Assembly: GCA_016776605.1 (NCBI GenBank)
Contig: JADHTB010000024.1
Span: 1-59,896 of the forward strand
Direction of reading: 5' to 3'
DNA length: 59,896 bases
Origin: Alphaproteobacteria bacterium
Lineage (GTDB): Bacteria; Pseudomonadota; Alphaproteobacteria; GCA-2731375
A program made the translations under genes and the position numbers. Of the stretch, positions 36,631 to 46,615 are shown piece by piece. The first letter of the stretch is position 1. Every line of letters begins with the position of its first letter. The notes below the pieces were generated by a model. It did not search any database. It had not been told where the DNA came from and saw only the letters and a list, made by a program, of their open reading frames with translations.

Positions 36631-37515
36631 TTACGGTTCGTCGCGACGGACTATATGAAACACCGGTATGAGGGCGGCCGCGAAGGCGAGAGCCTGGCGC
36701 AGCGTTTGCTCGTCACGCCCTGTATTGGCCACGCTCATTAAAGCATCAAAGGCGATTTCGACGTCGGCGATGGCTCTTACGGCAGGCGGTTCGAGAAACG
36801 GATCGTCTTCGGATGAGAGAGAGGTTTCGTCGAACAGAACCTGGGCCGGTTCGATGGCGGCGACCAATGCCGCCGCTTCGGCAATTCTTGGGGCGCCATT
36901 TGGGGATGTCTTTTCGGCCAAGGCGCCAACGGCCGTCAGGCGCCGGGCCAGTGTCGCGATGATTCCCTGTATGGGCGCCTGAGTATCCGCCGTCCCCATC
37001 GCGCGGCGCGCAAGTTCCTCAATTTGCCGCCGGTACACGCCGGCGGTACGGGTTCGGTCGATCCGGCGGCGGGACAGGCGCAATTGCCGCAATTGATCCA
37101 GCCCGTCATTGGCCAGGCGTTCAGCCAGTTCAATCACTTCGATATTTTCGGCCTGCCCGGCGATCTGGGCATATGCAGTCAAGTTGCGCTCCTCGGCCCG
37201 AATGGCCAAATTCAACGCCTGTTGCGGTGTCATCGCATAACGCTCGTCAATATCATCGTCGTCATCGGGAAATGCGGCGAAAAATTCCAATGGCGCTTCC
37301 ATTGCCTCGACGCCGGTCTTATCGATGCTGGCATTATCGGCCGCGATGGTTTGCAATCGCAGCCGCATGCCAGCCGCCAATGCCTGAAATGTTTCGGCAA
37401 CTTCCATCTTGCCCAAGCGCGCCATTTCCGCCGCAAGGTGCTCGTAGCGGTCCGACGCGGCCTTTTCGATAAGCCTTGCCGCAAGCAACAGCTCAGTTGT
37501 GGTTCGAAACTTCAT
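36631..37515 (-). CDS. Ferritin-like (rubrerythrin-type) helical protein, divergent from nosR
   Basis: 294 residues, soluble, almost entirely helical. Two helix pairs carry the ExxxxxxY-x-H and Glu-rich spacing of ferritin-like bundles: EKAASDRYEHLAAEMARLGK near residue 18, and AIRAEERNLTAYAQIAG with ERLANDGLDQLRQLR around residues 105-145. The rest (about residues 150-294) has no domain I recognise. Function unknown; candidates are metal or redox protection, or sensing. It begins 140 bp from nosR in the opposite direction, and the FNR-type box lies between them, so both genes may respond to the same anaerobic signal. Confidence 0.6.
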   Translation of the reverse strand: MKFRTTTELLLAARLIEKAASDRYEHLAAEMARLGKMEVAETFQALAAGMRLRLQTIAADNASIDKTGVEAMEAPLEFFAAFPDDDDDIDERYAMTPQQALNLAIRAEERNLTAYAQIAGQAENIEVIELAERLANDGLDQLRQLRLSRRRIDRTRTAGVYRRQIEELARRAMGTADTQAPIQGIIATLARRLTAVGALAEKTSPNGAPRIAEAAALVAAIEPAQVLFDETSLSSEDDPFLEPPAVRAIADVEIAFDALMSVANTGRDEQTLRQALAFAAALIPVFHIVRRDEP

Positions 37516-37571
37516 GGGCCGACCCTAATCGCAGATAAACATCACGATGGGCGAATATATCTCCTCCATCC

Positions 37572-37585
37572 TTGATGGCGGTCAA
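37572..37585. promoter_or_regulatory. FNR/NNR-type binding site in front of nosR
   Basis: TTGATGGCGGTCAA matches TTGAT-N4-ATCAA at nine of ten positions. Its centre is 76 bp before the chosen nosR ATG, so a site at -41.5 would place transcription start near 37620, with TGTTAGAC as a plausible -10. It also sits 57 bp from the start of the divergent ferritin-like gene. FNR, NnrR or DNR-type regulators acting here are known for nos operons. Confidence 0.65.
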
Positions 37586-37654
37586 ATTCAGCAGGTGCAA
37601 TCTGATGTTAGACACGGGCTAGTTTTAACCTTGCAGTCAAAGATATCGCCACTC

Positions 37655-39913
37655 ATGACAGTTTTAGCCCTTATTTCGACCCGGCCCCTGGGGCCACTTA
37701 TGCTGGTCTTTCTGACCGTGCTGGCGTCGTGTTGGCTTTTGCCCCAACGTTCCGTGGGCGCCTATGAGCTGGCGGATTTCGCGGCGAAGTATGATCTGCA
37801 AAAAATCATGCCCGGCGCCACCCGTTTAGGCGCGGTCGAGGGCTCGCCCCCTTCCGCCATGGCCTACAAGGGCGATCGACCCCTGGGCTATGTTTTTCTG
37901 AACTCATCAACTGTAAGCGCCATCGGTTATTCGGGTAAACCCATCCACGTTGTGATTGGCGTCAGCACGAAGGGCATCATAACCGGCGCCCGCCTGGTAA
38001 AGCATCACGAACCCATCGTCCTGATCGGCATTCCCGAGAAGAAAATTCATGCATTCATAGATGGCTATGTAGGTTTGGATATTCTGGCACTGGTGGCTGA
38101 CAAGAAAAGCCGGGGCAGCCTGGAAATCGTGTCGGGCGCGACGGTCACGATTATGGTGATTGATGACACGATCATCCGCGCCGCTATCAAGATATTGCGC
38201 CAGCGTGGCGCGGGCGGCGGTACGGTCGAAAGTGCCGCGCCGACGGAGAAAGTGACAATTCGGCAAACGGCGCCTAAACGCGATGATTGGCAGACATTGT
38301 TGGGCGATGGTTCGGTCCGGCGGCTGACTTTGAGCCTGGAAGATGTCAATCACGCCTTCGCGGCAAGTGGCGGCAAGGCGGCTGCCGCGCGGCCCGAAAT
38401 TGGCGCGCCGGGCGAGACCTTTATCGATCTTTATACCGCCGTGGTCAGCATTCCGACGATTGGTTTGAGCTTACTGGGAGAGCGCGAATACGCCAACCTG
38501 ATGAAAATGCTGGCGCCTGGTCAACAGGCGATCCTTATCGCCGGACGCGGACGCTATTCCTTCAAGGGATCGGGTTATGTGCGCGGCGGCATTTTTGATC
38601 GAATTCAGTTGATCCAAGGCGACAACGGTGTCCGTTTTCGCGACAAGTATCACAAGCGCATCGGCGAAATTCTTGCCTCCGGCGCCGGCAACTTTCCGGA
38701 AATAGGCCTGTTTCTGATGCCGCCCGGCAGTGAATTTGACCCAGCCCGGCCGTGGCGTCTGCAACTGCTGGTGCATCGCGCCATCGGTCCGATCAAAAAG
38801 ACTTTCACGACGTTTGATCTGGGGTATCAACCGCCCGAGCGGTTCCTCGAACGACACCCCGTGAGCACGGTTACGTCAAAATCGGCGAAAACAGCCGCCA
38901 CGGAGGCATCTGGTGGCGGAAGAGATGCCAAGGCTATCGCCGATGTACTGGCGGCGGACCCCGCTGAAGTACCTTTGTGGATGCGAATTTGGCGGAACCG
39001 TGTCGCCGATATCACAATATTGATGGTCTCCCTGGGCGTGTTGACCTTGATCTTCTTTTTCCAGGACTGGCTGGTAACACGGCCCCGGCTGACCTCTTGG
39101 ACGCGAAACGGCTTTCTTGTCTTTACCGTCGTGTGGCTTGGATTTTATGCCAATGCGCAGCTTTCCGTGGTCAATGCCATTACCTTCTTTGATCGGTTGC
39201 TACACGATTTTCGCTGGGAATTTTTCCTGGTTGATCCGCTGATTTTTATTATCTGGGGCTCTGTCGTTGCGTCGCTGCTGTTCTGGGGCCGTGGCGTCTA
39301 TTGCGGCTGGCTTTGCCCCTTTGGCGCCCTGCAGGAGTTGCTGAATAAGGCCGCGCGGGCCCTTAAGGTGCCGCAGCTGACCGTTCCCTGGGGCTTGCAC
39401 GAACGCCTGTGGCCGCTCAAATACATCATCTTTCTCGGCATTCTCGGGCTCTCTCTTTATTCCTTTGAGTTGGCTGAGATGGCGGCGGAAATTGAACCGT
39501 TCAAGACCTCGATCATTCTTAAATTCGCCCGCCCCTGGCCGTTTGTGTTGTTCGCGGTGGCCGTGCTGGCCTGGGGGCTGTTCGTGGAGCGAGCTTATTG
39601 CCGTTATCTCTGCCCCTTGGGCGGCGCCCTGGGTATTCCAGGCCGCATGCGCATGAACGATTGGCTGCGCCGCTACAAGGAATGCGGCTCCCCCTGCCAG
39701 CGTTGCCGGGTTGAATGCATGGTCCAGGCCATCCACCCCGAAGGCCAGATCAACCCTAACGAATGCCTGCAATGCCTGCATTGTCAGGTCCTTTATTACG
39801 ACGATCACAAATGCCCGGTGGTTATTCAAAAACGCTTGAAACGAGAGCGCCGCCAGGCCCTGCAATCCCATTCGCTGGCTTCGCCCCAACCCGGGACGGA
39901 GGCGGCAGACTAA
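37655..39913 (+). CDS. nosR: NosR, membrane flavo/iron-sulfur protein for N2O reduction
   Basis: 752-residue polytopic membrane protein. After an N-terminal membrane helix comes a periplasmic FMN-binding domain ([14 protein letters not shown]; the flavinylation motif [10 protein letters not shown] with the acceptor Thr). After about residue 440 come five or more membrane helices with [13 protein letters not shown] and [13 protein letters not shown], then a cytoplasmic ferredoxin region [12 protein letters not shown] and CLQCLHCQ. NosR supplies electrons to NosZ and is needed for nosZ expression. I chose ATG at 37655, downstream of the FNR-type box; the open frame from 37547 would include that box. 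First gene of the nos cluster, 73 bp before nosZ. Confidence 0.93.
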   Translation: MTVLALISTRPLGPLMLVFLTVLASCWLLPQRSVGAYELADFAAKYDLQKIMPGATRLGAVEGSPPSAMAYKGDRPLGYVFLNSSTVSAIGYSGKPIHVVIGVSTKGIITGARLVKHHEPIVLIGIPEKKIHAFIDGYVGLDILALVADKKSRGSLEIVSGATVTIMVIDDTIIRAAIKILRQRGAGGGTVESAAPTEKVTIRQTAPKRDDWQTLLGDGSVRRLTLSLEDVNHAFAASGGKAAAARPEIGAPGETFIDLYTAVVSIPTIGLSLLGEREYANLMKMLAPGQQAILIAGRGRYSFKGSGYVRGGIFDRIQLIQGDNGVRFRDKYHKRIGEILASGAGNFPEIGLFLMPPGSEFDPARPWRLQLLVHRAIGPIKKTFTTFDLGYQPPERFLERHPVSTVTSKSAKTAATEASGGGRDAKAIADVLAADPAEVPLWMRIWRNRVADITILMVSLGVLTLIFFFQDWLVTRPRLTSWTRNGFLVFTVVWLGFYANAQLSVVNAITFFDRLLHDFRWEFFLVDPLIFIIWGSVVASLLFWGRGVYCGWLCPFGALQELLNKAARALKVPQLTVPWGLHERLWPLKYIIFLGILGLSLYSFELAEMAAEIEPFKTSIILKFARPWPFVLFAVAVLAWGLFVERAYCRYLCPLGGALGIPGRMRMNDWLRRYKECGSPCQRCRVECMVQAIHPEGQINPNECLQCLHCQVLYYDDHKCPVVIQKRLKRERRQALQSHSLASPQPGTEAAD

Positions 39914-39986
39914 GACGGCGTGTAGAGGCCGTCGTGTGCCGATTGGTTTGAAACCAATGGCTGTTCAAGAGAGAAGGAAACCTACG

Positions 39987-41906
39987 ATGACCGAGAATTC
40001 AAAACCAAAGTTTGAAGTATCCAGGCGCTCGCTTCTGGGTACGACTGCAACCACTGCAACCATCGGCGGCCTGGTCGCCGCTGGCGGCCTGGGCACCGCC
40101 GCCGGCACCATGCTGGCACCAAGTCCCGCGGCCGCCGCAACGAACAAAGCGGCAATCAAGCCTGGTGAATTGGACGAATATTACGGCTTCTGGTCCGGTG
40201 GCCAGTCCGGTGAAGTCCGTATCATTGGCGTGCCGTCCATGCGCGAATTGATGCGCATCCCGGTGTTTAACCGTTGCAGTGCAACCGGTTGGGGCCAGAC
40301 CAACGAAAGCCGGCGGATCCTGACGGAAAATATGTTGCCCAAGGAAAAGGCTTTTCTGGCCGATAAGGGCGGCATCCATATGAACGGTGACACCCATCAT
40401 CCCCATATGTCGTTTACCGACGGCACCTATGATGGCCGGTATCTGTTCGTCAACGACAAGGCCAACACCCGGGTCGCCCGTATCCGTTGCGACGTGATGA
40501 AGGTGGACAAGGTCATCTCGGTGCCGAACGCGGCCGATATCCATGGCCTGCGGCCGCAAAAGTATCCGCGCACCGGCTATGTCTTCGCCAATGGGGAACA
40601 TCGGGTGCCGCTGCCCAACGATGGCCGCGATCTCGATGATCCGACGAAATACCATGCGATCTTTTCCGCCATTGATGGCGACAGCATGAAGGTCGCCTGG
40701 CAGGTCATGGTCGATGGCAACCTGGATAACGTCGATGCCGACTACCAAGGCCTCTACGCCGTGGCTTCCTGCTACAATGGTGAAGAGGGTGTGACGCTAA
40801 CGGAAATGACCGCCAATGAGCAAGACTGGGCCGTCATCTTTGACATCAAGGCGATCGAGGCCGGCGTCAAAGCCGGTGACTTCAAGACATTCGAGGGCGA
40901 CGTGCCGGTACTCGATGGCCGCAAGGGCTCGAAATACACCCGCTATGTACCGATATCGAACAGCCCCCATGGCGTTAACAGCGCGCCTGATAAACGGCAC
41001 ATCATGATCAACGGCAAACTATCGCCCACGGTCACCGTGCTGGATGTCACCCGCTTCCCCGCCCTGTTCGCGGACAAGATCAAGCCTCGCGATACGGTGG
41101 TGGCCGAGCCGCAGCTGGGTCTGGGTCCGCTGCATACGGCGTTCGACGGCAAGGGCAACTGCTTCACCACTCTGTTCCTTGACAGCCAAGTGGCGAAGTG
41201 GAACATCGATCTGGCCATCCGCGCCTACAAGGGCGAAAAGGTCGATCCGATCCTGGATAAGGTCGATGTGCAATATCAACCGGGCCATAACCACACCTCC
41301 ATGGGTGAAACCAAGGATGCTGACGGTAAATGGCTGATTTCGCTCAACAAGTTCTCCAAGGACCGCTTCATCAACGTCGGTCCGTTGAAGCCGGAGAATG
41401 AGCAACTGATCGATATCACCGGCAAGAAGATGAAGGTGGTGCATGACGGCCCGACTTTTGGCGAGCCCCATGACTGCATCATCGTTCACCGCTCCCTGGT
41501 CAATCCGGCCAAAACCTGGACACGCGGCGATGCCTACTGGGCCGACATCGAGGCCCAGGCCAAAAAGGACGGTGTGGATCTGGAGGAAGCCGAGCACGTT
41601 ATCCGTGACGGTAACAAGGTGCGTGTCTATATGCACTCGATCGCGCCATCCTTCAGCCTGGAGCAGTTCAAGGTCAAGCAAGGTGATGAGGTTACCGTAA
41701 TCGTCACCAATATGGATGATCTGGACGATCTGACCCATGGCTTCACCATTTCCAACTACGGCGTTTGCATTGAGGTCGGGCCGCAGGCAACGGCGTCCGT
41801 GACCTTCACCGCATCCGAGCCGGGCGTGCATTGGTTCTATTGCCAATGGTTCTGTCATGCCCTGCATATGGAAATGCGGGGCCGCATGTTGGTCGAAAAG
41901 GCCTAG
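39987..41906 (+). CDS. nosZ: Nitrous-oxide reductase (clade I, Tat-exported)
   Basis: 639-residue periplasmic copper enzyme reducing N2O to N2. The Tat signal is [19 protein letters not shown], ending at about residue 50 (PSPAAAA). CuZ histidines lie in DTHHPHMS and GHNHTS, with further His in NSPHG, GPLHTAF and EPHD. The C-terminal cupredoxin domain has the CuA site [12 protein letters not shown]. The Tat signal and the NosR partner define clade I. The ATG at 39987 follows AGAAGGAAA. All expected copper ligands seen are present, so the enzyme should be functional. Confidence 0.97.
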   Translation: MTENSKPKFEVSRRSLLGTTATTATIGGLVAAGGLGTAAGTMLAPSPAAAATNKAAIKPGELDEYYGFWSGGQSGEVRIIGVPSMRELMRIPVFNRCSATGWGQTNESRRILTENMLPKEKAFLADKGGIHMNGDTHHPHMSFTDGTYDGRYLFVNDKANTRVARIRCDVMKVDKVISVPNAADIHGLRPQKYPRTGYVFANGEHRVPLPNDGRDLDDPTKYHAIFSAIDGDSMKVAWQVMVDGNLDNVDADYQGLYAVASCYNGEEGVTLTEMTANEQDWAVIFDIKAIEAGVKAGDFKTFEGDVPVLDGRKGSKYTRYVPISNSPHGVNSAPDKRHIMINGKLSPTVTVLDVTRFPALFADKIKPRDTVVAEPQLGLGPLHTAFDGKGNCFTTLFLDSQVAKWNIDLAIRAYKGEKVDPILDKVDVQYQPGHNHTSMGETKDADGKWLISLNKFSKDRFINVGPLKPENEQLIDITGKKMKVVHDGPTFGEPHDCIIVHRSLVNPAKTWTRGDAYWADIEAQAKKDGVDLEEAEHVIRDGNKVRVYMHSIAPSFSLEQFKVKQGDEVTVIVTNMDDLDDLTHGFTISNYGVCIEVGPQATASVTFTASEPGVHWFYCQWFCHALHMEMRGRMLVEKA

Positions 41907-41928
41907 ATTGGTTCTAGGACCTGTTCTG

Positions 41929-43257
41929 ATGACTAACCCCGTGGCGATAGTCCGCGCGTTGGTTTCCACGGTGATCCTTTACGGGATCGCCGTGGGAACC
42001 GGTGCCGGCGGTATGGCCTTGGCGGCGGAACGGCTGGTGCGTCCGGGTCTGGACAATCTGGCTGCTGCCGTCGCCTCTGCCAAATCCGGTGATCGCCTGG
42101 TTATCGCCGCGGGGCATCATCATGGATCGATCGTGCTTGATCGTCCGCTGACTTTGATCGGCCAAATTGGCGCCGTCATTGATGGTGATGGTGCTGGATC
42201 CGTAATCCGTATTACCTCGCCTGGCGTTAGTGTGCGCGGTCTGGGCGTAACCGGCTCCGGCCTCAGTCTCAAGGATATGGATGCCGGCATCTTTATCGAC
42301 AGGGGCGGCAAGGGCGCCGTGGTTGAGGGCAACAGCCTGCGGAACAATCTTTTCGGTGTCTATCTTTATGGCTCCGACAGGGCGCTGGTGCGCGACAATG
42401 ACATCGTCGGGCGCAATGATTTGCGGGTCAATGAACGGGGCAATGGCATTTCGCTTTGGAATGCACCGGGTGCGCAGGTGATTAACAACCGGGTCAGTCA
42501 AGGCCGCGACGGCATCTTCGTCAATACTTCCAAGCGCAACCGTTTCATCGGCAACACATTCCGCGATGTGCGGATCGCCGTGCATTATATGTATGCCAAC
42601 CAGAGCGAGGTTTCCGACAATATTTCCATCGGCAACCATGTGGGCTTCGCCCTGATGTATTCCCGCGGCCTGACCGTGCGGGGCAATATCTCCCGCAACG
42701 ACCGGGACCACGGCATTCTTTTGAACTTCACCAACAGTTCAACCGTAACCGGCAATTGGGTCGATGGTGGCGGTGGAAAATGCGTCTTTATTTATAATTC
42801 ATCAAAAAACAGGTTTTTCGGCAACCGCTTTGAAGGTTGCCCCATCGGGGTGCATTTCACCGCTGGTTCCGAACGCAACGACATTTATGACAATGCCTTT
42901 ATCGGCAACCGCACCCAGGTTAAGTATGTAGGCAGCCGGATGCTCGATTGGTCCCACGACGGGCGGGGTAACTATTGGAGTGACAATCCCGCTTTTGACC
43001 TGAATGGCGACGGCATCGCCGATGCGGTCTACCGGCCCAATAATCTTGTCGATCATGTCGTCTGGCGGCACCCGCGGGCCAAGCTTTTGTTGAACAGCCC
43101 GGCGATGCAAATTCTGCGTTTTGCACAAAACCAATTCCCGGCCCTGCTGCCGGGCGGCGTGATCGACAGCGCGTCATTGATGACACTGCCTGAAGGATCG
43201 CCGGGAAATGCTGCTGGGGAAATGCAGTTGGGGAAAGGTCACGGCCATGACAATTGA
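41929..43257 (+). CDS. nosD: NosD, periplasmic copper-site maturation protein
   Basis: 442-residue secreted protein with an N-terminal signal (VSTVILYGIAVGTGAGGMAL to LAA) and a right-handed parallel beta-helix of CASH repeats (IVLDRPLTLIGQIGAVIDGD; FGVYLYGSDRALVRDNDIVG; RNRFIGNTFRDVRIAVHYMY; GNYWSDNPAFDLNGDGIAD at the end). With NosF and NosY it makes the copper/sulfide transfer complex that assembles CuZ of NosZ. The ATG at 41929 lies 22 bp after the nosZ stop; an earlier in-frame codon lies inside nosZ. Its end overlaps nosF by 11 bp. Confidence 0.95.
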   Translation: MTNPVAIVRALVSTVILYGIAVGTGAGGMALAAERLVRPGLDNLAAAVASAKSGDRLVIAAGHHHGSIVLDRPLTLIGQIGAVIDGDGAGSVIRITSPGVSVRGLGVTGSGLSLKDMDAGIFIDRGGKGAVVEGNSLRNNLFGVYLYGSDRALVRDNDIVGRNDLRVNERGNGISLWNAPGAQVINNRVSQGRDGIFVNTSKRNRFIGNTFRDVRIAVHYMYANQSEVSDNISIGNHVGFALMYSRGLTVRGNISRNDRDHGILLNFTNSSTVTGNWVDGGGGKCVFIYNSSKNRFFGNRFEGCPIGVHFTAGSERNDIYDNAFIGNRTQVKYVGSRMLDWSHDGRGNYWSDNPAFDLNGDGIADAVYRPNNLVDHVVWRHPRAKLLLNSPAMQILRFAQNQFPALLPGGVIDSASLMTLPEGSPGNAAGEMQLGKGHGHDN

Positions 43258-44170
43258 AAATGTTTTAAGTCTTAAGGCGATCACCAAGACCTATGGTGGG
43301 GTGCGGACCTTGGATGGGATCGACCTTGAACTACAACCAGGCGAGACGCTGGGCCTGATCGGCCATAACGGCGCCGGCAAGACCACCCTGATGAAAATAA
43401 TTCTCGGCTTAATCCGTCCCAGCAGTGGACAGATCAATGTCTTTGGTCAGGATCCGGCTGGACGAAACCACGGCAATGTCGCGCGGCAATTCGGCTTTCT
43501 GCCGGAAGCCGTAAGCTTTTCGGGCGCAATGACGGGACTTGAAGTGCTGAAGTTCTATTCCCGCCTCAAGAACATTGATGTCGCACAATGTCCGGACCGG
43601 TTGGCGGCGGTCGGCTTGGCGGATGCCGCCCGCCAACGGGTCAAAACCTATTCCAAGGGGATGCGCCAGCGTCTTGGCCTGGCCCAGGCATTGCTGGGTG
43701 AACCCGCGTTGCTGTTGCTGGATGAACCAACCACCGGGCTTGATCCCGATTTTACCCGAACGTTCTACCGTTTGATCGACGAACGCCGGGCGGCGGGCGC
43801 GGCGATCATCCTTTCATCCCATGCCCTGGCCGAACTGGAGCCGCACGTCGATCGCCTGCTGGTTCTGCAACATGGCCAATGTATCGCCCAAGGCGATATG
43901 GCGGAACTGCGGGCGCAAACCGGATTGCCAGTGCGCATTCGGGTCAGCGGGGGAAGCGGTGCGGTACGCGAGGAGCTTGCCGCCCTGACGGATGTAAAAA
44001 GTAACCGGATCAATGGGCGGACCGTCGAGTTTATTTGTGCGCCTGAACAGAAGATGGAATTGATTGAATTACTCTCCCGCGCCCAGGGGGTCGAAGACCT
44101 GCAGATCGAGCTGCCTAATCTCGACCGCATCTATTCCCACTACAACAATAATGGAGGCCGGGAACAATGA
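43247..44170 (+). CDS. nosF: NosF, ABC-type ATPase for NosZ maturation
   Basis: 307-residue ATPase with Walker A GHNGAGKTT, signature YSKGMRQRL, Walker B LLLLDEPTTGLD and the switch His in LSSHALAEL. It powers the NosDFY complex from the cytoplasmic side. The ATG at 43247 follows GGGAAAGG and overlaps nosD by 11 bp; the C-terminus overlaps nosY by four bases (ATGA). The longer frame from 43208 would lie entirely in nosD and is unlikely. Confidence 0.95.
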   Translation: MTIENVLSLKAITKTYGGVRTLDGIDLELQPGETLGLIGHNGAGKTTLMKIILGLIRPSSGQINVFGQDPAGRNHGNVARQFGFLPEAVSFSGAMTGLEVLKFYSRLKNIDVAQCPDRLAAVGLADAARQRVKTYSKGMRQRLGLAQALLGEPALLLLDEPTTGLDPDFTRTFYRLIDERRAAGAAIILSSHALAELEPHVDRLLVLQHGQCIAQGDMAELRAQTGLPVRIRVSGGSGAVREELAALTDVKSNRINGRTVEFICAPEQKMELIELLSRAQGVEDLQIELPNLDRIYSHYNNNGGREQ

Positions 44171-44997
44171 GAGCGGTCTATGTCATCGCAGCCCAGGAAT
44201 TATTGGATGCCTTGCGTAATAAATGGGTGTTGTCGGCCACCTTGGTACTGGCTGGTTTCGCCCTGGCCTTGTCCTATCTGGGCAGCGCGCCGGTGGGTAC
44301 TGTCGGCGTCGCGCCATTGGGCGTAACCGTGGTCAGTCTGTCCAGCCTGACTGTCTTTCTGCTGCCTCTGCTTGGCCTGCTGCTGTCTTATGACGCCGTG
44401 GTTGGCGAGAGTGAACGCGGCACATTGCTATTGCTGCTGTCCTATCCGGTACGGCGCTGGCAGTTCCTGTCCGGAAAATTTCTGGGCCATCTGGCGGTGC
44501 TGGTGATCGCCGTGGTGATCGGTTATGGCGCCGCCGGCGCATTGGTTGTCTGGCGGGTTGAAGCCGTCGCGCCACAGGAAATCGCGGCCTATGGCGTGAT
44601 GATGGCCAGTTCCATTCTATTGGGCGCGGTGTTCGTGGGCTTGGGCTATGGCATCAGCAGCTTCGTGCGGGAACGGGCAACCGCCGCCGGCGCTGCCTTG
44701 GCCGTTTGGCTTGGCATAGTGGTGATCTATGATTTTGTCCTGTTGGGCGCGTTAACCAGTGGCGACGGCGCGGGGTTGAGCAAAGGTCTGTTCAACGGCC
44801 TGCTGCTGGTCAATCCGGCCGATGCCTACCGCCTGCTTAATCTCTCCAGCTTCGAGATGACGGCCAATTTATCGGGCATGGCCGGCATGATCTCGAACGG
44901 AAATGCGACCGCAATCGCCGGCCTGAGCAGCCTGATCCTGTGGATGGTCGTGCCGATGCTGGTCGCGGGCCTGATCTTTGCGCGAAAGGAACCCTGA
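44167..44997 (+). CDS. nosY: NosY, ABC permease for NosZ maturation
   Basis: 276-residue membrane protein with six hydrophobic segments (WVLSATLVLAGFALALSYL; LTVFLLPLLGLLLSYDAVV; LGHLAVLVIAVVIGYGAAG; MMASSILLGAVFVGLGYGI; AAGAALAVWLGIVVIYDFVL; AIAGLSSLILWMVVPMLV). The motif ESERGTLLLLLSYPVRR after helix 2 is typical of NosY-type permeases. It forms the membrane dimer of the NosDFY complex. Start and stop overlap nosF and nosL, so translation is coupled. Confidence 0.95.
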   Translation: MRAVYVIAAQELLDALRNKWVLSATLVLAGFALALSYLGSAPVGTVGVAPLGVTVVSLSSLTVFLLPLLGLLLSYDAVVGESERGTLLLLLSYPVRRWQFLSGKFLGHLAVLVIAVVIGYGAAGALVVWRVEAVAPQEIAAYGVMMASSILLGAVFVGLGYGISSFVRERATAAGAALAVWLGIVVIYDFVLLGALTSGDGAGLSKGLFNGLLLVNPADAYRLLNLSSFEMTANLSGMAGMISNGNATAIAGLSSLILWMVVPMLVAGLIFARKEP

Positions 44998-45611
44998 TGA
45001 TGCGCCGTCATGGCTACGGATTTCTGCTATTGCTGCCGTTTTTACTGTTGACCGGGTGCGATGAAGATGTGGCGCCCAAGGCGATTGCCCAGCCGCTGAC
45101 CATCGATGCCATCGGGTACTACTGCAACATGACCGTGATCGATCATCCCGGACCCAAAGGGCAAATCCATCGCGCCGATGGACAGGCGCCCCTGTGGTTT
45201 AGTTCGGTGCGCGATGCGGTCGCCTATACCATGCTGCCCGACGAACCCAAGGATATCGTTGCAATCTTCGTTCATGACATGGGCGGCGGGCGCGACTGGT
45301 CCAATCCGTCGGATGATGGCTGGATCGACGCGCACAACGCCTGGTATGTGCTCGGCAGCCGGCGGCGCGGTGGCATGGGTATGGCCGAGGCGGTGCCTTT
45401 TGCGGCCAAGGGGGACGCCATGGCCTTTGCCCTTACGCACGGCGGCCGGATCGTCGATTGGCAATCAATTCCCCAGGACTACATTCTCAACACCGCCGAC
45501 CAGCAGCCCGATCATCCGGGTGGTGCGCTGGGCGATAAACACAATGGCCAGCATGACAAATCGCATGACGGGCAGGAAAATAAAATTCAGGAACATAAAC
45601 ATGCCGGCTAA
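44997..45611 (+). CDS. nosL: NosL, copper-chaperone lipoprotein with histidine-rich tail
   Basis: 204 residues. The lipoprotein signal LLLLPFLLLTGCDED places a lipidated Cys near residue 20. The NosL motif CNMTV with a nearby Met/His cluster (HDMGGGRDW, GGMGMAEAVPF) binds Cu(I), which it hands to the NosDFY machinery for apo-NosZ. The last 30 residues (HPGGALGDKHNGQHDKSHD to EHKHAG) hold eight histidines, more than usual, and may act as an extra copper store. TGATG overlap with nosY; an in-frame ATG one codon later is equally possible. Confidence 0.92.
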   Translation: MMRRHGYGFLLLLPFLLLTGCDEDVAPKAIAQPLTIDAIGYYCNMTVIDHPGPKGQIHRADGQAPLWFSSVRDAVAYTMLPDEPKDIVAIFVHDMGGGRDWSNPSDDGWIDAHNAWYVLGSRRRGGMGMAEAVPFAAKGDAMAFALTHGGRIVDWQSIPQDYILNTADQQPDHPGGALGDKHNGQHDKSHDGQENKIQEHKHAG

Positions 45612-46584
45612 GGGTATGCAGACGCCGATCAGCCGGCGGCGGTTTGTCGCCGTTCTAGCCTCCGCCATCCCACTGGCCAAAATGGGCGCTGCCGCGGCCG
45701 CCGTGGCCAGGCCGGTCCATTGGCGCGGCATCGCCATGGGCGCCCAGGCTGAAATTGTGCTGCTGCATCCCGAGGCGGCGGTGGCCCGCAAGGCTCTGGC
45801 GGCGGCTGTTCTGGAGATAATCCGGTTGGAAAACCTGTTTTCTTTGTACGAACCAAACTCCGAGATCTGCCGTCTCAACCGGGTCGGTTATATTGACGCG
45901 CCGTCGCCTGACCTGGTTCGGCTGCTCAGCGAAGCCCGGTCTATCTCGGCGGCGACCGCCGGGGCCTTTGATGTCACCGTCCAGCCATTTTTCCTGGCCT
46001 ATCAGCGCCATTCGGGAGCCGAGCCGCCGGCGGCGGAGATTGTCCAGGCACGCGGTTTGGTCGATCAACGCAAGCTGCGGATATCACCGGCCAAACTGGC
46101 GTTTGCGCGCCAGGGCATGGCCGTTACGTTGAATGGCATCGCCCAGGGTTACATGTCCGACCGGGTGAGCGAGCTGTTGCGGCGTCATGGTTTCGACCGC
46201 ACCTTGGTTAACCTGGGCGAAATCAAGGCGAATGGCGCCGGACCCGATGGACGGGGTTGGCCACTGTCCATTGCCCAGCCGGATAATTCGGGTGGGATGT
46301 TGGAACAACTCAGGCTGACAAACCGTGCCGTGGCGACATCGGCTGCCTCTGGTCATCGGTTTAATCCTCAGGGCAGCCTGCATCATTTAATCGCACCCGC
46401 CAGTGGCCGCCCTTCAAACGACTATCAAAGTCTTAGCGTGTTGGCGCCGACCGCGACCCTGGCCGATGGCCTGTCTACCGGACTGTCTTTGCTCAGGCCG
46501 GACGCCCTGGCGTCCATCGTTTCGGATTTCACGAACGTCGAGGTGATTGCCAAGACCACATCGGGCGTACTCTTGCGAATTTAG
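45601..46584 (+). CDS. nosX: NosX/ApbE-type FAD:protein FMN transferase
   Basis: 327-residue periplasmic flavin transferase. The Tat-like signal is TPISRRRFVAVLASAIPLA. ApbE-domain landmarks follow: EIIRLENLFSLYEPNSEICR, TAGAFDVTVQPFF, LNGIAQGYMSDRV, NLGEIKANG and the metal-ligand region HRFNPQG to HHLIAPASGRP. It attaches FMN covalently to the Thr of the SGATVT motif in NosR. The ATG at 45601 overlaps the nosL end by 11 bp. Last gene of the nos operon. Its TAG stop is the start of a perfect palindromic element at 46582-46615. Confidence 0.92.
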   Translation: MPAKGMQTPISRRRFVAVLASAIPLAKMGAAAAAVARPVHWRGIAMGAQAEIVLLHPEAAVARKALAAAVLEIIRLENLFSLYEPNSEICRLNRVGYIDAPSPDLVRLLSEARSISAATAGAFDVTVQPFFLAYQRHSGAEPPAAEIVQARGLVDQRKLRISPAKLAFARQGMAVTLNGIAQGYMSDRVSELLRRHGFDRTLVNLGEIKANGAGPDGRGWPLSIAQPDNSGGMLEQLRLTNRAVATSAASGHRFNPQGSLHHLIAPASGRPSNDYQSLSVLAPTATLADGLSTGLSLLRPDALASIVSDFTNVEVIAKTTSGVLLRI

Positions 46585-46615
46585 AGCAGTTCATAATATC
46601 TCGGAACTGCTCTAG
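46582..46615. repeat. Complete short palindromic element at the end of nosX
   Basis: TAGAGCAGTTC and GAACTGCTCTA form perfect inverted arms (46583-46592 with 46604-46613, plus the outer TA) around an 11-nt centre. This is the only complete copy in the window; other sites carry one arm. It has no T run, so it is not a standard terminator, though its hairpin could protect the nos transcript end. A TA dinucleotide bounds each end. Confidence 0.7.

Noticed and set aside
36631..37515. Assignment of the ferritin-like gene as a known nos accessory protein
   Set aside because: No sequence feature matches NosC, NosH, NosW or other named nos genes; only the helical Glu/His spacing is seen.
41019..41969. 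316-residue minus-strand frame opposite nosZ
   Set aside because: Shadow frame; nosZ has all copper ligands on the plus strand.
46582..46615. Hairpin after nosX as a rho-independent terminator
   Set aside because: No T tract follows, and single arms of the same sequence recur at other genes, so I list it as a dispersed repeat instead.
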